From positions 2,366,501 to 2,430,500 of the forward strand of contig NZ_AP025516.1 of the NCBI RefSeq assembly GCF_023169885.1: DNA of 64,000 nt. Reading direction: 5' to 3'. Each line of letters begins with the position of its first letter. Within the stretch, counting starts at the first letter, position 1. Shown here piece after piece: positions 1 to 7,811 of the stretch. This stretch comes from Desulfofustis limnaeus. GTDB lineage: Bacteria; Desulfobacterota; Desulfobulbia; Desulfobulbales; Desulfocapsaceae. The notes beneath the pieces are model-generated. The model did not search any database. It saw only the letters and a list, made by a program, of their open reading frames with translations, and had not been told where the DNA came from. Position numbers and translations under genes: made by a program.

Positions 1-213
1 GCGACCGTCGTCATCGCCAGCCGCACTGGCCTGCCGGTTTCGACCACGCACATTTTGGTCGGTGCCGTGCTGGGTGTAGGATTGGCCCGCGGCATGGGCG
101 CCATTGATCTGCGCGTGCTGCTCGATATCGTCATTAGCTGGCTGGTAACCCTGCCGGCTGGCGCATTCATGGCGATGTTCTTCTACTTCACCCTCAAGGG
201 TATCTTCAGCTGA
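1..213 (+). CDS. Inorganic phosphate transporter, PiT family (C-terminal end only)
   Basis: The frame is open from the left edge to a TGA at 211-213, giving 70 residues; the start lies outside the window. The motif GLPVSTTHILVGAVLGVGLA is the second conserved repeat signature of PiT-family permeases (PitA type), which carry phosphate or metal-phosphate across the inner membrane with protons or sodium. The rest is two hydrophobic segments, the last ending in a short FTLKGIFS tail. A stem (220-225 with 236-241) follows the stop without a T-run. A PhoU-like partner often lies next to such permeases but none is visible here. Family is fairly sure; substrate is inferred. Confidence 0.85.
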   Translation, partial: ATVVIASRTGLPVSTTHILVGAVLGVGLARGMGAIDLRVLLDIVISWLVTLPAGAFMAMFFYFTLKGIFS

Positions 214-269
214 TTGAGGGCCGCCGGTTCCCGGAGGCGGCAATTCCCGATCAGGCTGCACCGGCATCT

Positions 270-2129
270 TCAGCGGCTGTCCAAGGCTCGGCGCATGAAA
301 TCGAGCCAGACCGGCGCTGCCGTACGGCCGCCATTCTCGTCACCGCCCAGACTGCGGTTGCGGTCGAAGCCGAACCAGACCCCGGCGACAAGCTGCTCGT
401 GAAAACCGATGAACCAGGCATCGCGAGTGGCATCCGAGGTGCCGGTCTTACCGCCTGACAGGCCTGGCAGGCCGGCCGCCGCGGAGCCGGTCCCCTCGGT
501 GATGACCCGTATCAACAATTGTCTCATCTGCGCCGCGGTGGCGGCGGAGATCGCCTGCTGCCGCTCCGGCTGAGCCCGGTACAGACGTTGTCCGTCCGCG
601 GTGTCGATCCGTTCGATGAGCCGCGGCTGGACAGCGGTCCCGTCGCAGAGAAACGGCAGATAGGCCGCCGTCATTTCCAGCGGTGAGACGTCGACGGCCC
701 CCAGGGCCAGAGACAGATCGGGCGGCAACTCGGCGCTGATACCGGCCTGCCGGGCCAGCCTTTGCACCGGTTTCACCCCGATCTGCTGGAGCACCTTGAT
801 GGCAGGGATGTTATAGGAATGAATCAGGGCGTCGGCAAGGGTCACCGAGCCGTGGAAACGGCCGGAAAAATTACGTGGCCGCCACGGCCGGCCGTCGGCC
901 CCGGTGATCGAGATCGCCTCGTCGACCACCCGGCTCTGCGGACTCAGGCGACGCTCCAGGGCCGCCGCATAGACCAGCGGCTTGAATACCGACCCGGCCG
1001 GCCGTTTCGCCTGCACGCTGCGGTTAAAAGGGGTACGCGTGAAATCGCTGCCGCCGACCAACGCCCGCACCCTTCCCGAACAGGCCTCGACGCAGGCCAG
1101 CGCGCCCTCCGGAGTGCCGTCCCGGCCGACCGGACCGGCCGTACGGGCCGCCAACCGCAGCGTGCCGTCAGTGATCGCTTTCTGGCCGGCCAGCTGCAAC
1201 CCCCGATCCAGATTGGTATAAATCCTTACCCCGGCCCGGTCAAGCGAGCCCCCGAGCATGTTCTGCGCCCGCCGCCGCACCTCGGCCAGGTAGTATCCGT
1301 TGTCTCCGACCGCACCTTGCCCCTGCAACGTCGCCGGCTGTCGGTGAGCCTGTCGGGCCTCGTCGGCACTGATCAAGCCGTCGTCCACCATCCGATTCAG
1401 TACGTAGCGCTGCCGCTCATGGGCAGCCGACCAATGATCTCTCGGTGAGTAGCGGCTGGGTGCCTGAGGCAGCCCGGCCAGCAGCGCTATTTCGGCAAGA
1501 TCCAGGGCAGCCGCCGACTTGCCGAAATAGGTCTGGGCCGCCGCCTCGACACCGTAAGCGCCGGAACCGAGATAGATGTGATTGAGATAGATAAAGAGGA
1601 TCTCGTCCTTGCTCAACAGGGTGTCGATCCGCCAGGCCAGTATCGCCTCCTTGAACTTGCGCAGGTAGGTCTTTTCCGACGACAGCAGCAACCCCTTGGC
1701 CACCTGCTGGGTAATGGTCGAGCCGCCCTGACTCTTGCGGCCGGTCCGGATATTGTTGATCAAAGCCCGCAGCACCGAGAGAAAATCGAGACCCGGATGC
1801 TCGTAAAAACGGGAATCCTCGGCAGCAACGAAGGCCTTGGGCAACAACGGGGCCATCTGGTCAAGACCGATGACTGTCCTGTTTTCCACGAAGATGCGGT
1901 CAACCTCGGCTCCCTGCCGATCGTAGACCACCGTCGCCTGCAACGGGTTGTAGTGGGAAACGTTCCGAATGCCGGGGATATCCAGATGATGAAAGCCGGC
2001 CAGCACCGCGGCCAGAAACAGGCTGAGCACGAACGCCACGGAAAAGAGCAGGGTCATGATCTGCTTTTCTCCCCACGGCTTGTTCCGCCGCCGGTGCGTC
2101 GGTGCACTTTTCTTTGTCGAAACCGCCAT
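270..2129 (-). CDS. Class A penicillin-binding protein 1 (bifunctional transglycosylase/transpeptidase)
   Basis: This 619-residue protein polymerises lipid II into glycan strands and cross-links peptides on the periplasmic face of the inner membrane. A basic N-terminus is followed by one membrane anchor (about residues 25-45). The GT51 domain shows EDSRFYEHPG (about 100, with the catalytic Glu) and GGSTITQQVAKGLLL. The transpeptidase domain shows the active-site serine in GSVFKP (about 380), the SYN box (about 438) and KTGTSD (about 559). Length is short for the PBP1A family, which often has an added OB-like insert, so it is nearer a PBP1B/PbpC-sized enzyme. It is transcribed away from mutL; the 104-bp divergent gap should hold both promoters. 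Class A assignment is firm; mrcA/mrcB-type naming is not. Confidence 0.93.
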   Translation of the reverse strand: MAVSTKKSAPTHRRRNKPWGEKQIMTLLFSVAFVLSLFLAAVLAGFHHLDIPGIRNVSHYNPLQATVVYDRQGAEVDRIFVENRTVIGLDQMAPLLPKAFVAAEDSRFYEHPGLDFLSVLRALINNIRTGRKSQGGSTITQQVAKGLLLSSEKTYLRKFKEAILAWRIDTLLSKDEILFIYLNHIYLGSGAYGVEAAAQTYFGKSAAALDLAEIALLAGLPQAPSRYSPRDHWSAAHERQRYVLNRMVDDGLISADEARQAHRQPATLQGQGAVGDNGYYLAEVRRRAQNMLGGSLDRAGVRIYTNLDRGLQLAGQKAITDGTLRLAARTAGPVGRDGTPEGALACVEACSGRVRALVGGSDFTRTPFNRSVQAKRPAGSVFKPLVYAAALERRLSPQSRVVDEAISITGADGRPWRPRNFSGRFHGSVTLADALIHSYNIPAIKVLQQIGVKPVQRLARQAGISAELPPDLSLALGAVDVSPLEMTAAYLPFLCDGTAVQPRLIERIDTADGQRLYRAQPERQQAISAATAAQMRQLLIRVITEGTGSAAAGLPGLSGGKTGTSDATRDAWFIGFHEQLVAGVWFGFDRNRSLGGDENGGRTAAPVWLDFMRRALDSR

Positions 2130-2145
2130 GGCCGTCCGCTCGATA

Positions 2146-2174
2146 TTGAATAATAACCGCTTACCACCTATAGT
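2146..2174 (+). promoter_or_regulatory. Candidate sigma70-type promoter for mutL
   Basis: A TTGAAT box (2146-2151) and a TATAGT box (2169-2174) are separated by exactly 17 bp. Four and five of six bases match the consensus. Predicted transcription would start near 2181, about 50 bp before the mutL ATG. It lies in the PBP/mutL divergent gap. Confidence 0.5.
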
Positions 2175-2233
2175 AAAACTTCCCTACTGTAGCCCCGAAG
2201 CGGGTAACGAGCAACCGGTATCGAAGTGCTGAC

Positions 2234-4060
2234 ATGTCTAAGATCCGTATTCTTCCCGAACACCTTGCCAACCAGATCGCCGCCGGTGAGGTGATCGAAC
2301 GACCGGCCTCGGCGGTCAAGGAACTGCTGGAAAACAGTCTCGATGCCGGGGCCGACCGGATCGAGGTCGACGTGGAAGGGGGCGGCACCCGACTGATCAG
2401 GGTCAGCGACAACGGCGAGGGCATGGACGAAGACGACGTCCTGCTCTGCCTCGAGCGGCACGGCACCTCCAAGCTGTCCGAAGCAAACCAGCTCTCAGGT
2501 ATCACCACGCTTGGCTTTCGCGGCGAGGCCATCCCTTCGATCGCCGCCGTCTCGCGGTTGACCATCACCTCTCGGCCACGCGGCAGCGACCTGGGCACCA
2601 CCGTCGCTTGCGTCTTCGGCACCATCAGGACCGTCCGTGAGTGCGGGGCGCCGGTGGGCACCAGCATCGAGGTCGCCGACCTGTTCGGCAACACGCCGGC
2701 ACGACGCAAATTTCTCCGCACCGCACGGACCGAACTGGCCCACATCGACGACATGATCCGCAGCTGTGCCCTGGCCCGACCGGATATTGCCCTGATCTTA
2801 CGCGTGGACGGACGAGAGACGCTTCGTCTGGGAAACGATGCCAGCCGGGAGCAGCGTCTGGCCCAGTTGCTGAACTATCACGACGGTTTCATCACCGTGG
2901 AGACGGTTCGTCCTGCGCCCGACCACATCTCGGTACGGGGGCTGCTGTTGCCGCCGGAAATCGCTGCCCCGGTGGCCGGACGCCTGCGGTTGCTGGTCAA
3001 TGGCCGCGTCATCCGGGACCGGCTGCTGACCCATGCGGTCGGCGAGGGACTCCGGTCCTTCCTGCTCAAGGGACGTTATCCGTCCGGCCTGATCGCCGTC
3101 GATCTGCCGCCGGAGACGGTCGACGTTAACGTCCATCCGGCCAAGAGCGAGGTACGATTCCGTGACAGCCGGACTATTCACCACCTGGTCAGCGAATCGA
3201 TCCGGCAGAGCATGCTCGCCCACCAGCAGCGGCTCCGCCAGGCGGTATTTCACGGTAACCGGGAAGAACGCGCCCCCGCCGGAGACGGCCCGGCGCCGCT
3301 GCCGCTGCGTGGTGAGCCGATGTCGACGACGCCGGGCAGCACCGCCATTGCAACCGCCCCGCCGTCTCTGCCCAGATCGGCAGCGGCGCTACAGTCCCGG
3401 GAGCCGGCACCGATCCTGCAGCGGTCCTCTACCGACCGCATCCCGGAGTCGGACACGGAGCCGATCTCCTCGGTCGCGCAGATCCGCCTCGACGACCTGG
3501 TGGTCATCGGCTGCTATCGGGACCTCTACATCTTCTGCCGCAATCGCGACCGGCTGGTGGTGATCGACCAGCACGCCGCCCATGAACGACTGCTCTTCGA
3601 AGAATTGCGCCGCCAGTATGCCACCGGCCGGCTTGCCTCACAGCAGCTGCTCTTTCCCACCACCGTCGAATTGACGCCCCAACAGGTGCAGCTGGTTGAA
3701 GATAATCTGGCCCGGCTCGAGGAGATGGGCTTCGGCCTCCGTGATTTCGGCGCCACCACCTGGCTCGTCACCGCGGTGCCAGCCGTGGCCGGGACCATGC
3801 AACCGCAACAAGTGTTCTTCGACATCCTTGCCTGTTTCGGCGATGACCGTTTTACCGCCGACAATCGCATCGATCAGATACTCGCCACCATGGCCTGCAA
3901 GGCGGCGGTCAAAGCCGGCGATCACCTGCACGATCGCGAAATTGCCTCTCTGCTGCAACGGATGGCGGCGGCGGATCTCTTTTCCCACTGCCCACACGGC
4001 CGACCGGTTGTGAAACTCTTTTCCGAAACGGAGCTGAAGAAATGGTTTTCCCGCGGTTGA
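2234..4060 (+). CDS. mutL: DNA mismatch repair protein MutL
   Basis: This 608-residue protein links mismatch recognition by MutS to strand removal. The N-terminal GHKL ATPase is complete: ELLENSLDAGA (about 31-41), DNGEGM and TLGFRGEA. After a low-complexity linker (about 345-405) comes the C-terminal dimerisation/endonuclease domain. This has the metal-binding DQHA-x2-E-x4-E motif as DQHAAHERLLFE (about 444) plus ACKAAVKAG and CPHGRPV near the end. Those motifs mark MutL proteins with latent nicking activity, found in bacteria without MutH. The start ATG has only a weak upstream GAAG. Its last 19 bp overlap the next gene, suggesting co-transcription. Confidence 0.97.
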   Translation: MSKIRILPEHLANQIAAGEVIERPASAVKELLENSLDAGADRIEVDVEGGGTRLIRVSDNGEGMDEDDVLLCLERHGTSKLSEANQLSGITTLGFRGEAIPSIAAVSRLTITSRPRGSDLGTTVACVFGTIRTVRECGAPVGTSIEVADLFGNTPARRKFLRTARTELAHIDDMIRSCALARPDIALILRVDGRETLRLGNDASREQRLAQLLNYHDGFITVETVRPAPDHISVRGLLLPPEIAAPVAGRLRLLVNGRVIRDRLLTHAVGEGLRSFLLKGRYPSGLIAVDLPPETVDVNVHPAKSEVRFRDSRTIHHLVSESIRQSMLAHQQRLRQAVFHGNREERAPAGDGPAPLPLRGEPMSTTPGSTAIATAPPSLPRSAAALQSREPAPILQRSSTDRIPESDTEPISSVAQIRLDDLVVIGCYRDLYIFCRNRDRLVVIDQHAAHERLLFEELRRQYATGRLASQQLLFPTTVELTPQQVQLVEDNLARLEEMGFGLRDFGATTWLVTAVPAVAGTMQPQQVFFDILACFGDDRFTADNRIDQILATMACKAAVKAGDHLHDREIASLLQRMAAADLFSHCPHGRPVVKLFSETELKKWFSRG

Positions 4061-4596
4061 AGGCCCCACCGCTACCGATCTTCTGGTTGCTGATCGCCTC
4101 GCTGCTGATGCTCAACGGTTGCGCCAAACAACCAACCGGCCGGGTCATGGAAGTCACCGCCTATTGCGGCTGTTCCACCTGTTGCGGCTGGGAACGGGGC
4201 AGTTGGGCCTATCTGAAGCTGGATTTCTGGAATCGCTATGTGAGCACGGGACCGCGCCGGGGCGCCACTTACACCGGACAGACGGCCAGCGGCACCTACC
4301 CGCGCGAACCCCAGGAAGGATTGTTCTCCCTGGACAGTCTGCAACGCCCCTGGGTGATCCCGTTCCGCATCCTGCTGCCCTGGTATATCTTGCCGGGCGA
4401 CGGCACCATCGCCGCCGATACCGCCTATTACCCCTTCGGCACCCGGATGCTGGTGCCCGGCTACGGCTGGGGCACCGTGGAAGACCGCGGCAGTGCCATC
4501 AAGGGACCGGAACGGATCGATATCTTTTACCATTCGCACCAGGATGCTCTTCACTGGGGCCGGCGCCGAGTCCACGTCCTGATCGAATACCCGTGA
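4042..4596 (+). CDS. 3D-domain lipoprotein (MltA/RlpA-like double-psi barrel)
   Basis: The 184-residue product begins with a hydrophobic signal ending in LMLNGC, a lipobox, so it is probably a lipoprotein after cleavage before Cys. The C-terminal half is a 3D domain, named for three conserved aspartates: GTRMLVPGYG, then VEDRGSAIKG and RIDIFYHSHQDA. This fold occurs in peptidoglycan-acting proteins such as MltA and in Gram-positive resuscitation-like factors. A Cys-rich stretch, CGCSTCCGW (about 37-45), sits between signal and domain. It overlaps mutL by 19 bp and is 14 bp before trmFO. A cell-wall role is inferred from the domain; the substrate is not known. Confidence 0.82.
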   Translation: MVFPRLKAPPLPIFWLLIASLLMLNGCAKQPTGRVMEVTAYCGCSTCCGWERGSWAYLKLDFWNRYVSTGPRRGATYTGQTASGTYPREPQEGLFSLDSLQRPWVIPFRILLPWYILPGDGTIAADTAYYPFGTRMLVPGYGWGTVEDRGSAIKGPERIDIFYHSHQDALHWGRRRVHVLIEYP

Positions 4597-4610
4597 GAGG
4601 AGACAAGTCC

Positions 4611-5972
4611 ATGGCCACACCACTCGTCGCCCCGACGGTCACCGTTATCGGCGGCGGCCTCGCCGGTTGCGAAGCCGCCTGGCAGAGCGCCCGCCGCGAT
4701 GTGCCGGTACGCCTCTTCGACATGAAACCGCACCGGTTCAGTCCGGCCCATGAATCCCCGCACTTGGCCGAACTGGTCTGCTCCAATTCCCTGCGCTCCA
4801 ACGATCCGCACAACGCCGTCGGTCTGCTCAAAGAGGAGCTACGCCGCCTCGACTCGCTGATCATGCGCGCTGCCGACGCCACCGCGGTGCCGGCCGGCAA
4901 GGCACTGGCCGTCGACAGGAACCGGTTCGCAGCCACCATTACGGCTGCCATCGAAGACCATCCCCTGATCAGCGTGGAGCGAAAGGAAATCACCGAGCTT
5001 GCGGAGCCGCAACCGGGGAACGTTGTCGTCCTGGCCACCGGCCCCCTGACCTCAGAGCCGCTCGCCGCCTCCCTGGCCCTGCTGACCGGCAGCAAACGGC
5101 TGTTTTTCTATGACGCCATCGCCCCCATCGTCCATCACGAATCGCTGAATCTGGACGTCGTATACCAAAAATCCCGCTATGAGGACGGGCCGGGCGACTA
5201 CCTCAACTGCCCCCTGGATCGAGACGACTACCAACGCTTTATCACCGAACTGGGTGACGCCACCTGCATGCCCCTGCACGATTTTGAGGATATTCATTAC
5301 TTCGAGGGCTGCCTGCCCATCGAGGTGATCCGCTCTCGCGGCGACGACACCCTTCGTTTCGGACCGATGAAGCCGGTTGGCCTGGAGGATCCGCGCACCG
5401 GCCACACGCCCTATGCGGTGGTTCAACTGCGCAAGGAAAACCGGCAGGGAACCCTGTACAACCTGGTCGGCTTCCAGACCAAGCTCACCTACCCGGAGCA
5501 GCAGCGGGTCTTTCGCCTCATCCCCGGCCTGGAGCGGGCCGAATTCGCCCGCTATGGCTCCATCCACCGCAACACCTTTATCTGCGCCCCGGAGGTGCTG
5601 TTGCCGACGCTCCAGGTCAGGCAACGCCCGGACCTGCTCATCAGCGGCCAGCTGTCCGGCGTCGAGGGTTACGTGGAGTCGACCGCCATGGGGCTTGTGG
5701 CCGGGATCAACGCCGCCCGGCTGGTCCGTGGCCGACCACTCCTCCAGCCGCCGCCGGCCACCGCGCTCGGCGCCCTGATCAGCCACCTGCGCGATAGCGA
5801 TCCCCGCTATTTTCAGCCGTCCAATGTCAATTTCGGCCTCTTCCCACCGTGGCCAAAGAAGGTACCCAGGCGGTTACGCGGGGCGGTCCGGGCAGAACAG
5901 GCCCTGCAGGCGCTGGACGCCTGGAAGGCAGCCCTTGAAGATGCGCATTCCGAGGGAAGCGGGAGTTGTTAA
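4611..5972 (+). CDS. trmFO: Methylenetetrahydrofolate-tRNA-(uracil-5-)-methyltransferase TrmFO
   Basis: TrmFO makes ribothymidine at position 54 of tRNA using FAD and methylene-THF, in place of SAM-dependent TrmA. The 453-residue protein opens with the FAD-binding GGGLAGCEAAW (about 12-22). It carries the family blocks ELVCSNSLRSN, FYDAIAPIV, CLPIEVIRSRG, LRFGPMKPVGL and the C-terminal NVNFGLFPP. The ATG at 4611 is chosen because GAGAGGAGAC lies just upstream and the protein then begins right before the nucleotide-binding strand. The open frame extends 5' to 4119 but that part is the lipoprotein gene read in another frame. It ends 4 bp inside the 3' end of the convergent primase-helicase gene. 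Confidence 0.96.
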   Translation: MATPLVAPTVTVIGGGLAGCEAAWQSARRDVPVRLFDMKPHRFSPAHESPHLAELVCSNSLRSNDPHNAVGLLKEELRRLDSLIMRAADATAVPAGKALAVDRNRFAATITAAIEDHPLISVERKEITELAEPQPGNVVVLATGPLTSEPLAASLALLTGSKRLFFYDAIAPIVHHESLNLDVVYQKSRYEDGPGDYLNCPLDRDDYQRFITELGDATCMPLHDFEDIHYFEGCLPIEVIRSRGDDTLRFGPMKPVGLEDPRTGHTPYAVVQLRKENRQGTLYNLVGFQTKLTYPEQQRVFRLIPGLERAEFARYGSIHRNTFICAPEVLLPTLQVRQRPDLLISGQLSGVEGYVESTAMGLVAGINAARLVRGRPLLQPPPATALGALISHLRDSDPRYFQPSNVNFGLFPPWPKKVPRRLRGAVRAEQALQALDAWKAALEDAHSEGSGSC

Positions 5973-7780
5973 CGGTCCTGGACCGAGACGGCAGGCACCC
6001 CGTCTGCAGGTACCTCGGTGAATCCCCAGTACGGGTAATCGAGACGGTAGCCGGCCACCAGGCCGGGGCTGTGCTCCCGGCTGGCGACGAGCCAGAGGTG
6101 ATTGAGCCGATCGCCGTCCATGGCGCTCTGCTGGTCCCAGTCTGGATAGAGGACAAAGGCGTTGTCGGCACTGTACTCGATATCGCCCGATCCCTTGAAT
6201 ACGCCGAGATGCGGAGTCTCCCGGTACGATCCCTGCTCACCCCGGGACAGCTCCGAGATGACCAGGAAAGAAACCTGCAACTGGTCACGGATCGACTCCA
6301 ACTGGCGCAGCCAGGCATCGATGCCGCTGCGGCGTTCGCTCAGGTCGCGAAACGGCAACTTGTGCAGACTGTCGATGACCACCACGGTAAAATCACGCTG
6401 GGTCTCGTGGCGCATGAAATCGATATGGCGGCGCATGATTTCCGGGGTAAGCTGCCGATCGTTGACGATGCGGAACCAGTTCAACAGCCGTTTGAACTCC
6501 CGACACGCCTCCTGATAGCGGCTGTTGCCCGCATCGTCGAAACGGCCTGACTGCAGGTCCTTCGCCGCTATCCGGCTCAATCGCACCAGGGTGCGTTGCA
6601 GAATCTTCTGTCGGCCGTTTTCAAAATCGTAGTAGATCACCGGCACACCGCGCCGTGCCATCTCCGTGGCAATCTGGATCATAAAGCACGACTTGCCGAC
6701 CTTGGGTGCCCCGCCGATGACATTTATGCCGTGGATGCCGTCGACCGCTTCATCAAGCCTGGCCAGACCGGTTTTCAACCCGGTGTAGTCGTCGCCGCTT
6801 TGCAGCTGCATCCGGGAGAAGAATCGTTCATGCTCCCGTTTGGGCGTGGCAAACGGGGAAAAGGCCCGGGAAGAGCGAGCCATGGCAATGACTTCAGTAC
6901 TGAAATCAGCCCCTTTGTCTTGGGCCAGCTGCCACAGGTTATAGTCCCGGCTGACCCCCATCGGCCAGCGCAGCAACCGCACCTTATGGCCGACCCGGGA
7001 CGCCAGCGACCGGGCTCTCATCTCCGCTTCACCGTTATTGGCAGTAGCGATGAACAGGGTACGAATGAAGGCGAAGCGCTGCGCGTCGATGCTGTCGAAG
7101 ACCTGGCTGTCGGGCACGGCCACGCCCGGCAAGCCCATCTGCTTCAGGGTCAGCAGGTTGTCTTCCCCCTCGCAGAGGACCAGGGTACCGTTTTCGCACC
7201 GCTGAATATCCTCTACGTTGAAGATCTGGAAAGGCTCGGCCCGTAAGGCGTCGTCACCATACCAGAACCAGTCCGTGGGGCGGTCGGGATAGACGCAGCG
7301 GGCGGTGTAGCAATTGCCGTCCTCCTGCACGTACGGGTAGACGAGATAACGGCCATTATAGCCGATACCCAGTTCTTTGAGTACCGCCGCGGAAACACCG
7401 GCCTGGTGAAAGCGTTCGAGTAGCGAGGTGCCCAGGTTGTCCTGAAACGCTTTGACCTCCTGGTTGATCGACTGAGCTGGGTAATCGGTCTGGCGGAGCA
7501 GCGACTCCCGATCCGGATCGTGCCCCGGTACCGTTTCCGGATCGATTTTCGCCAAGGCCGCGAACCAGAGCGGAAATCCACCCGGCACGCAGCGGTTGAG
7601 ACAGCGAAAGTAACCGTGGAAAAAACCGTCTCGATTGATGGTCACCACCAGTCGCTTGCTGCCGTCCAGCCCCTTGGCCGGACAAAACGGGCAATCTGCC
7701 TGATAGATGGACTTTTCCAGCACGCCGCCGGGGAGGTTGGTGCGATAAAATTCGGCTATCGCCTGGGTGTAATCGCTCAT
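5969..7780 (-). CDS. Primase-helicase-like protein: zinc ribbon, degenerate Toprim, DnaB/RecA-like ATPase
   Basis: 603 residues with the layout of T7 gp4/Twinkle-like primase-helicases. Four cysteines (30, 33, 60, 64) can form the zinc ribbon. A Toprim-like segment starts with LVLCEGEDNLL (about 197), which keeps the conserved Glu. The later position that is normally DxD reads ATANNGEAE (about 244), so the metal-binding aspartates are missing. The C-terminal half is a DnaB-type ATPase: Walker A GAPKVGKS (about 353), Walker B VVVIDS (about 465), ISELSRGE, and GVFKGSGDIEYSADN, which matches the DnaB H4 region. No phage genes flank it. A role in replication restart or repair is possible but unproven. 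The start has no clear Shine-Dalgarno. Confidence 0.75.
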   Translation of the reverse strand: MSDYTQAIAEFYRTNLPGGVLEKSIYQADCPFCPAKGLDGSKRLVVTINRDGFFHGYFRCLNRCVPGGFPLWFAALAKIDPETVPGHDPDRESLLRQTDYPAQSINQEVKAFQDNLGTSLLERFHQAGVSAAVLKELGIGYNGRYLVYPYVQEDGNCYTARCVYPDRPTDWFWYGDDALRAEPFQIFNVEDIQRCENGTLVLCEGEDNLLTLKQMGLPGVAVPDSQVFDSIDAQRFAFIRTLFIATANNGEAEMRARSLASRVGHKVRLLRWPMGVSRDYNLWQLAQDKGADFSTEVIAMARSSRAFSPFATPKREHERFFSRMQLQSGDDYTGLKTGLARLDEAVDGIHGINVIGGAPKVGKSCFMIQIATEMARRGVPVIYYDFENGRQKILQRTLVRLSRIAAKDLQSGRFDDAGNSRYQEACREFKRLLNWFRIVNDRQLTPEIMRRHIDFMRHETQRDFTVVVIDSLHKLPFRDLSERRSGIDAWLRQLESIRDQLQVSFLVISELSRGEQGSYRETPHLGVFKGSGDIEYSADNAFVLYPDWDQQSAMDGDRLNHLWLVASREHSPGLVAGYRLDYPYWGFTEVPADGVPAVSVQDR

Positions 7781-7811
7781 GGTCGCGTCGCTTGGTCAGC
7801 CGTCGGCACCG

